Translations under genes and position numbers: made by a program
Shown here: positions 16,139 through 24,370 of the stretch, piece after piece
How the letters are laid out: the number at the start of each line of letters is the position of its first letter
Position numbering within the stretch: position 1 is the stretch's first letter
The notes under the pieces: generated by a model
What the model was told of the DNA's origin: nothing
Database searches by the model: none
The model's input: only the letters and a program-made list of their open reading frames with translations
From: Anaerolineaceae bacterium
GTDB lineage: Bacteria > Chloroflexota > Anaerolineae > Aggregatilineales > Phototrophicaceae
Length of the DNA stretch: 30,173 nt
Assembly: GCA_020634115.1 (NCBI GenBank)
Contig: JACKCH010000029.1
Coordinates: forward strand, 1 to 30,173
Direction of reading: 5' to 3'

Positions 16139-17359
16139 ATGATGAAGCGAATCAAGGTTAGCGCGGCGCTGCTGGCGCTGACCTTGTTTTTTATCCTGGC
16201 AATCCTCATTGTCCGCCCACCGGATGACCCGTTTCGTGGGGATGCGGTAATCAATCCGCCCTTTACCTCCCTGACCTACGGTGTGCATACCGCCTTGTGG
16301 TGGGACAAAACCTGGGCAGCGGTGCATCTGGACTGGGTGCGGTTGATGGTGTTCAGTCATGTGAAGCAGATTTTCCCCTGGGAGACGATTGAGCCGCGCC
16401 CCGGTGAATGGGATTTCAGCCGGGCGGACGAAATTGTGGGAGAAATCGAGAGTCGTGGGCTACAATTAGTCATCCGTCTGACCGACGCGCCGCTGTGGTC
16501 GCATCCCAGCGTAGCGGGTGATAAAGGGGACGATTATCTGGATGCGCCGCCCGATGACCCGAACGACTTCGGGAATTACTGTGGCACACTGGCTGGGCGC
16601 TATCCTGGACGGGTTGCCGCTTACGAAGTGTGGAACGAGCCGAATCTGGCGCGGGAGTGGGGTGGAAGTCCACCGGATGCCGCCGCCTATGTGGTACTGC
16701 TCAAAGTGTGCAGCGACGCCATTCGCGCCGTCGACCCGGAGGCGATCATCATTTCAGCGGGGTTAGCGCCCACCGGCACGTATACTGCCGACGCCACGCC
16801 GGATGACATCTACTTCCAGGCCCTGTATGACGCCGGTTTCCAGCAATATGTGGATGTGGTGGGGATGCACGCACCTGGGTACGCCGCCCCGCACATCGGC
16901 CCGGACGAGGCCGAGGCCAGCGGCAGTCAGCGGTTTTTCAGTTTCCGCCGGGTCGAAGACCTGCGCGAAATTATGGTGAAGAATGGTGACGCCGCGCATC
17001 AGGTCGCTATTCTGGAATTCGGCTGGACAACCGATACCGAGGGGCATAACCCCGATTACTCGTGGTATGCCGTTGACGAAGCGACGCAGGCGCAGTACAT
17101 GGTGGCAGCCTACCAATACGCCGCCGACCACTGGCGTCCCTGGGTGGGGCTGATGACCGTGATTTACATTGACGACCCGGCCTGGACGCCCGACGACGAG
17201 GAATACTGGTGGGGCATCACCACCGCTGAGGGCATCGTGCGCCCGGCATATATCGAACTGGCAAATATGGCGAAATATTGTGGTAATCGGGTGATTCCCG
17301 CCCGCGCACCCGATAGCCCGGAGGCATTAGGTCTTGTCACAGTCACTCCTTGCGATTAG
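16139..17359 (+). CDS. Secreted or membrane-anchored clan GH-A glycosidase-like protein
   Basis: From ATG 16139 the product has 406 residues. It starts with a signal anchor or signal peptide (MMKRIKVSAALLALTLFFIL) and then a compact TIM barrel, without the linker or extra modules of its three neighbours. Acid/base Glu167 lies in YEVWNEPN and nucleophile Glu293 in AILEFGW; the segment WETIEPRPGEWDFSRAD is typical of the first barrel strands in GH-A enzymes. A GTG start at 16088 would overlap the previous gene and bury the signal sequence, while AGGGA just after the upstream stop supports 16139. The stop lies 26 bases inside the next gene, so the two are probably translated together. Substrate unknown. 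Confidence 0.8.
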   Translation: MMKRIKVSAALLALTLFFILAILIVRPPDDPFRGDAVINPPFTSLTYGVHTALWWDKTWAAVHLDWVRLMVFSHVKQIFPWETIEPRPGEWDFSRADEIVGEIESRGLQLVIRLTDAPLWSHPSVAGDKGDDYLDAPPDDPNDFGNYCGTLAGRYPGRVAAYEVWNEPNLAREWGGSPPDAAAYVVLLKVCSDAIRAVDPEAIIISAGLAPTGTYTADATPDDIYFQALYDAGFQQYVDVVGMHAPGYAAPHIGPDEAEASGSQRFFSFRRVEDLREIMVKNGDAAHQVAILEFGWTTDTEGHNPDYSWYAVDEATQAQYMVAAYQYAADHWRPWVGLMTVIYIDDPAWTPDDEEYWWGITTAEGIVRPAYIELANMAKYCGNRVIPARAPDSPEALGLVTVTPCD

Positions 17360-17840
17360 CTACTTCTTCCACCTGATCGCCACCATCGTCTGGATTGGCG
17401 GGCTGGTCGTCATGACCGTGCTGGTCTGGCCGGAGGCAACGCGGACGCTGGCCGAAAGCCCGGCGTTGCTCACGTTCCTCACTCGACTGCGGAAACGCTT
17501 CACGCCGCTGACAAACTTCAGTCTGGTACTGCTGGTTGTAACCGGACTCATACAGATGACTGGCGACCCAAACTATGACGGCGTGTTACAATTCAACAAT
17601 GATTGGAGCCGGGTGATTTTGCTCAAGCATATCGCCATCGCCGGGATGCTCATCTGTGGCGCGGCGCTGCAATTTGGGGTGAATCCGGCGCTGGAACGGG
17701 CGACTCTGCTGGCCGAGCGGGGCAAAGGCGACCCGGCAGAGTGGGCGCGACTGAGGGTGCGCGAAGTCCGCCTGACCTGGGCGAATGTCATTCTGGGAAT
17801 CGCGGTACTGGCGTTTACAGCCTGGGCGACGGCACTTTAA
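17334..17840 (+). CDS. CopD-like four-helix integral membrane protein
   Basis: The 168-residue protein has four predicted membrane helices and the features of the CopD/DUF2269-like family: a histidine in the first helix (SYFFHLIATIVWIGGLVV), a second in LLKHIAIAGML, and the basic loop LRKRFTPLTNFSLVLL. Relatives are involved in copper uptake or handling, or may bind haem; the function here is not determined by the sequence. The start is TTG at 17334, inside the end of the upstream glycosidase gene in another frame (26-bp overlap). No ATG exists early enough to preserve the first helix. The glycosyltransferase gene follows 15 bp downstream, so this gene is embedded in the envelope operon. Confidence 0.75.
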   Translation: MSQSLLAISYFFHLIATIVWIGGLVVMTVLVWPEATRTLAESPALLTFLTRLRKRFTPLTNFSLVLLVVTGLIQMTGDPNYDGVLQFNNDWSRVILLKHIAIAGMLICGAALQFGVNPALERATLLAERGKGDPAEWARLRVREVRLTWANVILGIAVLAFTAWATAL

Positions 17841-17855
17841 CTGGGGAGAAACACC

Positions 17856-19895
17856 TTGTCAAGTCGAGTAGGATTTGCGGCAGCGGTGTGTCTGTTGCTG
17901 CTGGCGGCGGGGCTGCGGTTGTGGCAGGTGACGACCCTGCCCGACGGGCTGAACCAGGCCGAAATCAACGACCTGCTGCTGACCGAGGTGGCACGGCAGG
18001 GACGGATTGAAGTGCTGTATGACCCAATCCGCGTGGGAATTGATGCGACGCCACGTGAAGGGCTGTATCATACGGCGCTGGCGGCCATTACCAGCATTAC
18101 CGGCAGCGGCGACGTGCTTGGTGCGCGGCTGTTTTCAGTGTGGATGAACCTGCTGGCGCTGGCGCTGGTCTATGCGCTGGTTTCCCGGTTGTACTCGCCC
18201 CTGGCGGGCGTGGCGGCGCTGGCACTCCTCACGGTGAATATGTGGGATATTCTGGGCGGGCGCGGCATCTCGCGTGAGGCCTTGCTCCCCGCGCTAGTGA
18301 CGGCGACTATGCTCATGCTGGCGCGGAGTCTGTCACTTTACCGGGAACACCATGCCCGGCTGCCCCTGACCGCGCCGTTTGCCGCGTTGGGACTGCTGCT
18401 GGGACTCGGTTTCTACATTCACCCGGTACACTTCATGATCGTGCTGGTGAGCATGATTCTCATCGCTTACATGCTCCTGACACGCCAGCCTGTGCCACAC
18501 CGTAACTACCTCACCTTTACCCTGCTCATCATGATTATCATCGCCATGCCCTATCTGATTTCCAATCTGCGCCTGCCGGGACTGGCCGGGGCAGGACGAA
18601 TTTTCGAGGGCTATCAGGTAGCGCAAAATCCCCCATTGGAAGCCCTGGTTTTAGGGTTGAATGGGATACTTTTCCGGGGCGATGTCAGCCCACTGCGGAA
18701 TCTGCCGGGGCGTCCCCTGGTTGATCTTGTGAGCGGCCTGATTCTGCTGACCGGCGTTCTGGTTGCGCTGCGGGAATGGCGCAAACCGCGTTATCTGCTA
18801 CCGCTGCTGATGTTGGTGGCGCTGCTGCCCCCGGCATTCATGAAAGCTGACATCCCGAATTTCCAGGGTTATCTGGCACTGCTGCCCGCCCTGGCGGTAT
18901 TCTTCGGCCTGGGCATCCATACGCTTGCTGTCAGTTTTCGGAAAAACGGGATGCAATGGGTGTGGGTTGGCCTGGCTGTCGGGCTAATCTTTAATCTTGT
19001 CTGGACAGGGCGTGACCTGTTCCTGATCTGGCCGGAGCTGGACGCGGTGCAGACCGCCTATCACACCCGGATCGCGCAGATCGCGCACGATCTTGACCAG
19101 ACGGCAGGCAATGTCCCCACCATCATCTGTGAGCCGGGGCTGCAAGCGCCGGAAACACGCGGGGTATATTCAAACCTTTCCCTGCTGTATCTCATGCTCA
19201 ACCGCCAGGACATCCCGTTCCGTTATGCTGACTGTGGCACGGGGTTGGTATTCGCACGGGGCGGCGGGGCGGAACAAATTGTCTTTTTAGAGCCGGACGC
19301 ACTGGACAAGGTGCATCCCTACCTGCAAAACTGGCTGGCACAGGGCGAAATCGTTGCACAGCCTGATTTACCCGCTGATGCCATTGTGCGATTGGACGTG
19401 GAACAAGCTTTAGCCGATCAGGTAGGCGCATTCACCACCACTGCGCCGGTTCAGTTTGCCCCGGAAGTGGCCGACGAAACCGCTGTTGCGCTGCCCCCGG
19501 TGGCGTTTGGCGGGAATGTCACCTTCCTGGGGTATGATCGCCTGGAGCAAGGCACGTATTCCCCTGGCGGCATTGTCACCCTGGTCACTTACTGGCGGGT
19601 GGACGGCGAAACGCCGCCCGATTTACAATTCTTCACGCATATCCTGGCAGACCCCGGGGCTGCCCCTGTCGCCCAGACCGACACCGTCAGTGTCTATATC
19701 CCCAGCCTGAAAGATCGTGATGTATTCATCCAGGTCACGTTCATCCCGCTGCCGGAATCGCTGCCCGAAGGCGAATACCGGGTTTCGGTGGGCGCGTACC
19801 AGTTAGGCGGCAGGGGGCGAATGCCCGTACTTCAGGACGGCCAACCGAAGGGAAATCGTCTGTTCCTGGGCAGTATTCAAGTTGCACTGGAATAG
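17856..19895 (+). CDS. GT39/ArnT-like membrane glycosyltransferase with C-terminal beta domain
   Basis: The 679-residue protein begins at TTG 17856 with GGGGAGA six bases upstream. After a first membrane helix there is a periplasmic loop with acidic residues (LNQAEINDLLLTEVARQG), then about ten membrane helices up to roughly residue 390, as in the PMT_2/GT39 family that moves sugars from polyprenyl-phosphate donors onto acceptors outside the membrane. From about residue 400 the protein is extracytoplasmic, and it ends in a beta-sandwich-like domain (VTFLGYDRLEQGTYSPGG onward) often attached to such transferases in Chloroflexota. It closes the run of four glycosidase-like genes and the CopD-like gene. 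This suggests that the locus builds and trims a surface glycan or glycoprotein; the sugar and acceptor are unknown. Confidence 0.8.
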   Translation: MSSRVGFAAAVCLLLLAAGLRLWQVTTLPDGLNQAEINDLLLTEVARQGRIEVLYDPIRVGIDATPREGLYHTALAAITSITGSGDVLGARLFSVWMNLLALALVYALVSRLYSPLAGVAALALLTVNMWDILGGRGISREALLPALVTATMLMLARSLSLYREHHARLPLTAPFAALGLLLGLGFYIHPVHFMIVLVSMILIAYMLLTRQPVPHRNYLTFTLLIMIIIAMPYLISNLRLPGLAGAGRIFEGYQVAQNPPLEALVLGLNGILFRGDVSPLRNLPGRPLVDLVSGLILLTGVLVALREWRKPRYLLPLLMLVALLPPAFMKADIPNFQGYLALLPALAVFFGLGIHTLAVSFRKNGMQWVWVGLAVGLIFNLVWTGRDLFLIWPELDAVQTAYHTRIAQIAHDLDQTAGNVPTIICEPGLQAPETRGVYSNLSLLYLMLNRQDIPFRYADCGTGLVFARGGGAEQIVFLEPDALDKVHPYLQNWLAQGEIVAQPDLPADAIVRLDVEQALADQVGAFTTTAPVQFAPEVADETAVALPPVAFGGNVTFLGYDRLEQGTYSPGGIVTLVTYWRVDGETPPDLQFFTHILADPGAAPVAQTDTVSVYIPSLKDRDVFIQVTFIPLPESLPEGEYRVSVGAYQLGGRGRMPVLQDGQPKGNRLFLGSIQVALE

Positions 19896-19903
19896 CATAA
19901 CTC

Positions 19904-20893
19904 ATGTTTGAGATTGTCTTTCTCGGCACATCGGCGTCCGCCCCTTCCATCCACCGGGGGCTGCCCGCCCAGGTCATCCTGGCGGGGGAACACCGCTTCC
20001 TGGTGGACTGCGGCGAAGGCACGCAGCGCCAGATTCTCCGCAGCGGGGTGGGCTTCAAGCGCCTGCATAATATCCTGCTCACGCACGCCCACCTCGACCA
20101 CATCCTGGGGCTAGGCGGCCTGATTTCTACCTTCACCCGTTGGGAGAATATCGAAGAACTCGCGCTCTGGGGCGGCAAGGCCACCATCAACCGGGTGCAG
20201 GCGCTCCTGTTTGGCGTGGTGCTGGATTACGAGCGGTTGGAAGTGGAGATCAAATTTTACGAACTCCAGCAGGGGCGCATGTTGACCGGCAAGGACTTCA
20301 CCGTGAGCACCTTCCCGGTGACTCACCGGGGGTCGGGGAATTTCGGCTTCGTTTTTCAGGAAAACAACCGTCGCCCCTTCCTGGTGGAAAAGGCTGAGGC
20401 GTTGGGTGTCCCGGCGGGGCCAGATCGCGGGCGGTTGGTGAAGGGCGAAGCGATCACGCTACCCGATGGCCGCGTGATTACACCCGACATGGTTCTCGGT
20501 GACGAAATCCAGGGCGTGAAGCTGGTCTATATTGGCGATATTGGCCGCACCGACAACGTGCGCGACGTGGTAGCGAATGCCGACGCGCTGGTGATGGAAG
20601 CGACCTTCCTGGAAGAGGACGCCGAAGCCGCCGCCCACTTCGGCCACGTCACGGCTCGGCAGGCCGCGACCTTAGCGAAGGAAACCGGCGTCAAAACCCT
20701 GATTCTGACACATATTTCCCGGCGCTACCGCGAACGCGACATCAAAGCCGAGGCGCGGGCGGTTTTTCCGGATACCTATGTCGCCCGTGACCTGGAACAC
20801 TACATCATCCGGCGGGGCAGGCCGGTTGAGCGCAAACGTACCTATCAGGCCGAAGAGCCAAATACCGAAACGAACCCCGAACCCGAAGAATAG
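19904..20893 (+). CDS. rnz: Ribonuclease Z
   Basis: The 329-residue enzyme is a metallo-beta-lactamase-fold tRNA 3' endonuclease that removes 3' trailers from tRNA precursors. The zinc ligands are all present: His61, His63, Asp65 and His66 in LLTHAHLDHILGL, His141 in FPVTHRGSGNFGF, Asp212 in YIGDIGRTDN and His270 in LILTHISRRY. The RNase Z hallmark MEATFLEEDA followed by FGHVTARQAA is also present, which separates it from other family members. The motif has Leu rather than the commoner Gly between His63 and Asp65. It lies only 8 bp after the glycosyltransferase stop, so it may be cotranscribed with the envelope cluster although its role is housekeeping. The C-terminal tail after about 300 is charged and probably disordered. 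Confidence 0.9.
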   Translation: MFEIVFLGTSASAPSIHRGLPAQVILAGEHRFLVDCGEGTQRQILRSGVGFKRLHNILLTHAHLDHILGLGGLISTFTRWENIEELALWGGKATINRVQALLFGVVLDYERLEVEIKFYELQQGRMLTGKDFTVSTFPVTHRGSGNFGFVFQENNRRPFLVEKAEALGVPAGPDRGRLVKGEAITLPDGRVITPDMVLGDEIQGVKLVYIGDIGRTDNVRDVVANADALVMEATFLEEDAEAAAHFGHVTARQAATLAKETGVKTLILTHISRRYRERDIKAEARAVFPDTYVARDLEHYIIRRGRPVERKRTYQAEEPNTETNPEPEE

Positions 20894-21075
20894 CCTTCCC
20901 GATTCTTCATCGTTATCACCCTATTTCCCCTGCTATCCACATATCAGCGTGTCCTGGGCATGATTACCATGTCCAGTTTTTGTTATAAACACGACCTCTA
21001 AAAACCCTAATTTATGTATATAAATACTCTACAAAATATGTACATTCTAATCATTCGCTCATGCGCAACTCTATT

Positions 21076-21106
21076 TTGACTAATTATTGTCCAATATTCT
21101 TATACA
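21076..21106 (+). promoter_or_regulatory. Promoter of the FAS1 protein gene
   Basis: TTGACT (21076-21081) is followed 18-19 bp later by TTATAC/TATACA (21100-21106) in an unusually AT-rich stretch (about 20980-21125) that contrasts with the GC-rich surroundings. The gene starts 64 bp downstream behind a strong ribosome site. The 276-bp spacer (20894-21169) holds nothing else that could be recognised. Confidence 0.6.
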
Positions 21107-21169
21107 CAAATGCAGGAACGAACACTATAAGCACGATTAACCCGATTAAACCTAACAAGGAGAAGTGAA

Positions 21170-22756
21170 ATGCGTAAGATACTTGGAATTCTGCTCCTCG
21201 CTGTACTGCTGATCCCGGCAGTCGTGCCAGTGCTGGCGCAGAGCAACACGATTGTGGACATCGCAGTGGCCGATGGCCGTTTTAACACACTGGTGACAGC
21301 CGTCACCGCTGCGGGTCTGGCCGACACCCTGGCGGGTGAAGGACCGTTCACCGTCTTCGCACCAACCGATGATGCATTCGCCGCGCTGCCCGCTGGCACC
21401 GTAGACGCGCTGCTCAATGACATCCCCACACTAACGAATATCCTGCTTTACCATGTGGTCGCCGGTAAAAATATGGCCGCCGACGTAGTGAACCTGAGTT
21501 CCGTCACGACCCTCGAAGGCTCGGACATCACCATCAGCGTAACGGACGACGGCGTGATCCTGAATGACTCGGTCAAAGTCATCATCACCGACATCGAAGC
21601 CTCCAACGGCGTGATCCATGTGATTGACGGTGTCCTGCTGCCCCCGGCTGACGACATGATGGCAGAGGAAATGATGGACGCTGAAACAACCCATATCCGC
21701 GTCGCCCACTTCTCGCCTGATACCCCGGCAGTAGATGTCTACCTGAATGGTGAACTGAGCGCGGTTCAGGGACTGGAATTCCCAACTGTCACCGACTGGA
21801 TTGAAGTACCGGCGGGTACCTATAATGTCGCGGTATCCCCGGCAGGCACGTCCCTTGGCGATGCGGCGATTGGCCCGGCAGACTTCGACCTGCCCGCCGA
21901 TGCCTGGATTACTATTGCGGCGGTGGGTTCGCTGAGTGATGGCACGCTGAAACCGGCGGTTCTGGTGGAAGATTACAGCGAAATCGCTGAAGGCAACGCC
22001 CGCGTCTCCGTATTTCATGGCATCGAAGATGCGCCGGCAGTAGATGTCCTGGCAGGTGGCGCTCCGGTTATCACCGCCCTGGCCTTCCCCGGCTCCGCTG
22101 GCAACAATGACGGCCTGTTCACCCTGGACGTTCCCGCTGGCACTTACGACCTGGCCGTTGTCCCCAGTGGCGCGACCAGCCCGGTGGTGCTTGACCTGTC
22201 CGGCACGGCTCTGGAAGCCAATACCAACTACTTCGTGGCAGCTGTTGGCACGCTGGATGCCCCGCAGGTGGTTGTGGCCGCGACCAGTATGGACATGATG
22301 AGCGACATGATGGCTGCCGAATCCACCGACGCGAGCATGAGCATGGGAACGATAGTGGACATCGCGGTTGCTGATGGCCGGTTCAATACCCTGGTGGCGG
22401 CAGTGACCGCTGCGGGTCTGGCCGACACGCTGGCTGGCGAAGGACCGTTCACAGTCTTTGCCCCGACGGATGACGCGTTCGCCGCACTGCCCACTGGCAC
22501 AGTGGACGCGCTGCTCAATGACATCCCGACCCTGACCAACATCCTGCTCTACCATGTGGTTGCCGGTAAGAGCATGGCCGCTGACGTGGTGAATCTGAGT
22601 TCTGTCACGACTGTCGCAGGATCGGACATCACGATCAGCGTGACCGACGACGGTGTGATCCTGAACGACACGGTCAAAGTCATCATCACCGACATCGAAG
22701 CCTCCAACGGCGTGATCCATGTGATTGACGGTGTCCTGCTGCCGCCGAGCAACTAA
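21170..22756 (+). CDS. Secreted FAS1-DUF4397-FAS1 (fasciclin) protein
   Basis: The 528-residue protein has a signal peptide (MRKILGILLLAVLLIP, cut probably after VLAQ). Two fasciclin domains (27-159 and 394-526) flank a DUF4397-like region (about 174-370) that itself looks like two similar halves (HIRVAHFSPDTPAVDVYLNG and ARVSVFHGIEDAPAVDVLAGG). FAS1 domains mediate adhesion in many secreted proteins; the usual strands TVFAPTDDAFAAL and LYHVVAGK are intact. The two FAS1 copies differ at only six of 133 residues. The linkers are rich in Met and acidic residues (163-169, and 373-392 with seven Met). The start is fixed by AAGGAGAAG directly upstream. A promoter and a strong terminator flank the gene, so it is a single-gene unit and probably highly expressed. 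Confidence 0.9.
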   Translation: MRKILGILLLAVLLIPAVVPVLAQSNTIVDIAVADGRFNTLVTAVTAAGLADTLAGEGPFTVFAPTDDAFAALPAGTVDALLNDIPTLTNILLYHVVAGKNMAADVVNLSSVTTLEGSDITISVTDDGVILNDSVKVIITDIEASNGVIHVIDGVLLPPADDMMAEEMMDAETTHIRVAHFSPDTPAVDVYLNGELSAVQGLEFPTVTDWIEVPAGTYNVAVSPAGTSLGDAAIGPADFDLPADAWITIAAVGSLSDGTLKPAVLVEDYSEIAEGNARVSVFHGIEDAPAVDVLAGGAPVITALAFPGSAGNNDGLFTLDVPAGTYDLAVVPSGATSPVVLDLSGTALEANTNYFVAAVGTLDAPQVVVAATSMDMMSDMMAAESTDASMSMGTIVDIAVADGRFNTLVAAVTAAGLADTLAGEGPFTVFAPTDDAFAALPTGTVDALLNDIPTLTNILLYHVVAGKSMAADVVNLSSVTTVAGSDITISVTDDGVILNDTVKVIITDIEASNGVIHVIDGVLLPPSN

Positions 22757-22781
22757 TTCAGATTGTATCCTCCTCTCCAGC

Positions 22782-22818
22782 GATGAGGTCAGGTCAACAG
22801 CCTGACCTCATCTTTTTT
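22782..22818 (+). terminator. Rho-independent terminator of the FAS1 gene
   Basis: GATGAGGTCAGG (22782-22793) pairs perfectly with CCTGACCTCATC (22801-22812) around a 7-nt loop, and six T follow directly (22813-22818). It lies 25 bp after the stop codon. Confidence 0.93.
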
Positions 22819-22860
22819 ATTCCCCACTCCGGCAGCGCCCGGTTCATGGCTCAGTGACCA

Positions 22861-22889
22861 GTGACGAACGCGGCGCAATACGCTACAAT
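22861..22889 (+). promoter_or_regulatory. Putative cysS promoter
   Basis: GTGACG (22861-22866) and TACAAT (22884-22889) are separated by 17 bp, 37 bp before the cysS ATG. The leader is too short for a T-box. Confidence 0.45.
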
Positions 22890-22926
22890 GATTTTGTTTC
22901 GGCTGCGATACGAGGAATGAGAAGCG

Positions 22927-24369
22927 ATGGCACTGAGGATTTATAACGTGTTGGGACGGGAAAAACAGGATTTCACGCCGCTGTTTGCAGGCCGGGTGAA
23001 CATCTATGTCTGCGGCCCAACCGTGCAGGACTATGCCCACATCGGCCATGCCAAAACGTATGTCGCCTTCGACGTGGTGACGCGCTACCTGCGCTACAGT
23101 GGCCTGGATGTGCTGTACGTGCAGAATATCACTGATGTCGGCCATCTGCTCGAAAGCGGCGAAGACCGGATTTTGAAGAAGGCTTCCCAGCTTCAGGCCA
23201 GGCCGATGCAGATTGTGGAATTTTACGCACGAAATTACTTCGAGGATATGGACGCGCTCGGCGTGCAGCGCCCGGACATTTCGCCCCGCGCCAGCGCACA
23301 CATCCCCGAACAGATCAAGATGATCGAAACGCTGATCGAAAAAGAGAATGCCTATGTATCGAATGGCAGCGTCTATTTTGACGTGACCTCCGCGCCGGAG
23401 TATGGCAAGCTCTCCAACCGCCGCATTGAGGCGCAGGAAGCCGGTTCACGCGAAGCGGTACGCGACGAGAAACACAACCCGGAGGATTTCGCACTATGGA
23501 AGCGGGCGGAACCGGAACATATCCTCCGCTGGGAATCGCCCTGGGGCGAGGGTTTCCCCGGCTGGCATATTGAATGCTCGGCGATGGCGAAAAAATACCT
23601 GGGGCCGACCTTTGACATTCACGGCGGCGGGGTGGATAACATTTTCCCGCACAACGAGTCGGAAATCGCCCAGAGCGAATGTGCCAACGACGCCGATTTC
23701 GCTCGTTTCTGGATGCTGGTCGGCAGCCTGACGGTAGACGGCATCAAGATGTCGAAGAGCCTCGGCAACTTCATCACCATCAAAGATGCGCTGAAGAGCT
23801 ATCGCCCCGAAGTGATCCGTATGTTCATGCTGAGCGCCCATTACGGCAGCCCGGTGGACTACAGCGAAGACGGTCTGCGCGGTACGGTAGGCGGTTGGGA
23901 ACGGCTGTACGGCGCGGCCCGGTTAGCGCGGCAGATGCTGAACGGAGCACCGGAGAGCGATGACAGCAATAGTTTCCTGGCGCGGTTGGAACAGGCCAAA
24001 ACCGACTTCAGCGCGGTGATGGATGACGACTTCAACACACCAAAGGCGATTGCCGTGCTGCAAGACCTCACCCGCGATGTGAACACCCTGCTCAACAGCG
24101 GGACAGCGGTGGGCAAGCCGGTTCTGGACGCCATCAACGCGACTTATAACACCCTGGGCGGAGACGTGCTGGGGATTATCCCTGCGGCAGACAGCGCCAG
24201 CAGCGACGGCCAACGCGAATCCGGACTCATTGAACTGCTGGTGAATCTGCGGGCGGCGGCGCGGAAAAACAAGGACTTCGCCACCAGTGACCGTATCCGC
24301 GATGAATTACTCGGACTCGGTGTGGTGCTGGAAGACCGCGCTGACGGGACGGTATGGCGGGTGAATTAG
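22927..24369 (+). CDS. cysS: Cysteinyl-tRNA synthetase
   Basis: The 480-residue class I synthetase attaches cysteine to tRNA-Cys. The HIGH motif is HIGH at 38-41 (in QDYAHIGHAKT) and the KMSKS motif is KMSKS at 274-278. The zinc site that selects cysteine is complete: Cys29, Cys217, His242 and Glu246, with the same spacing as in the E. coli enzyme. The C-terminal helical DALR and anticodon-binding regions follow, ending VLEDRADGTVWRVN. Length is normal for the family. GAGGAATGAG upstream of the ATG provides the ribosome site. The rlmB gene begins one base after the stop, so the two are cotranscribed, a pairing seen in many bacteria. Confidence 0.97.
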   Translation: MALRIYNVLGREKQDFTPLFAGRVNIYVCGPTVQDYAHIGHAKTYVAFDVVTRYLRYSGLDVLYVQNITDVGHLLESGEDRILKKASQLQARPMQIVEFYARNYFEDMDALGVQRPDISPRASAHIPEQIKMIETLIEKENAYVSNGSVYFDVTSAPEYGKLSNRRIEAQEAGSREAVRDEKHNPEDFALWKRAEPEHILRWESPWGEGFPGWHIECSAMAKKYLGPTFDIHGGGVDNIFPHNESEIAQSECANDADFARFWMLVGSLTVDGIKMSKSLGNFITIKDALKSYRPEVIRMFMLSAHYGSPVDYSEDGLRGTVGGWERLYGAARLARQMLNGAPESDDSNSFLARLEQAKTDFSAVMDDDFNTPKAIAVLQDLTRDVNTLLNSGTAVGKPVLDAINATYNTLGGDVLGIIPAADSASSDGQRESGLIELLVNLRAAARKNKDFATSDRIRDELLGLGVVLEDRADGTVWRVN

Positions 24370-24370
24370 G

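Noticed and set aside
21431..22720. Long minus-strand open frame (429 codons) opposite the FAS1 gene
   Set aside because: It mirrors the FAS1-DUF4397 gene, and its internal repeats are only the reverse of the FAS1 duplication.
22757..22926. T-box riboswitch before cysS
   Set aside because: Only about 30 nt separate the likely transcript start from the gene, and the hairpin at 22782-22818 belongs to the FAS1 terminator.
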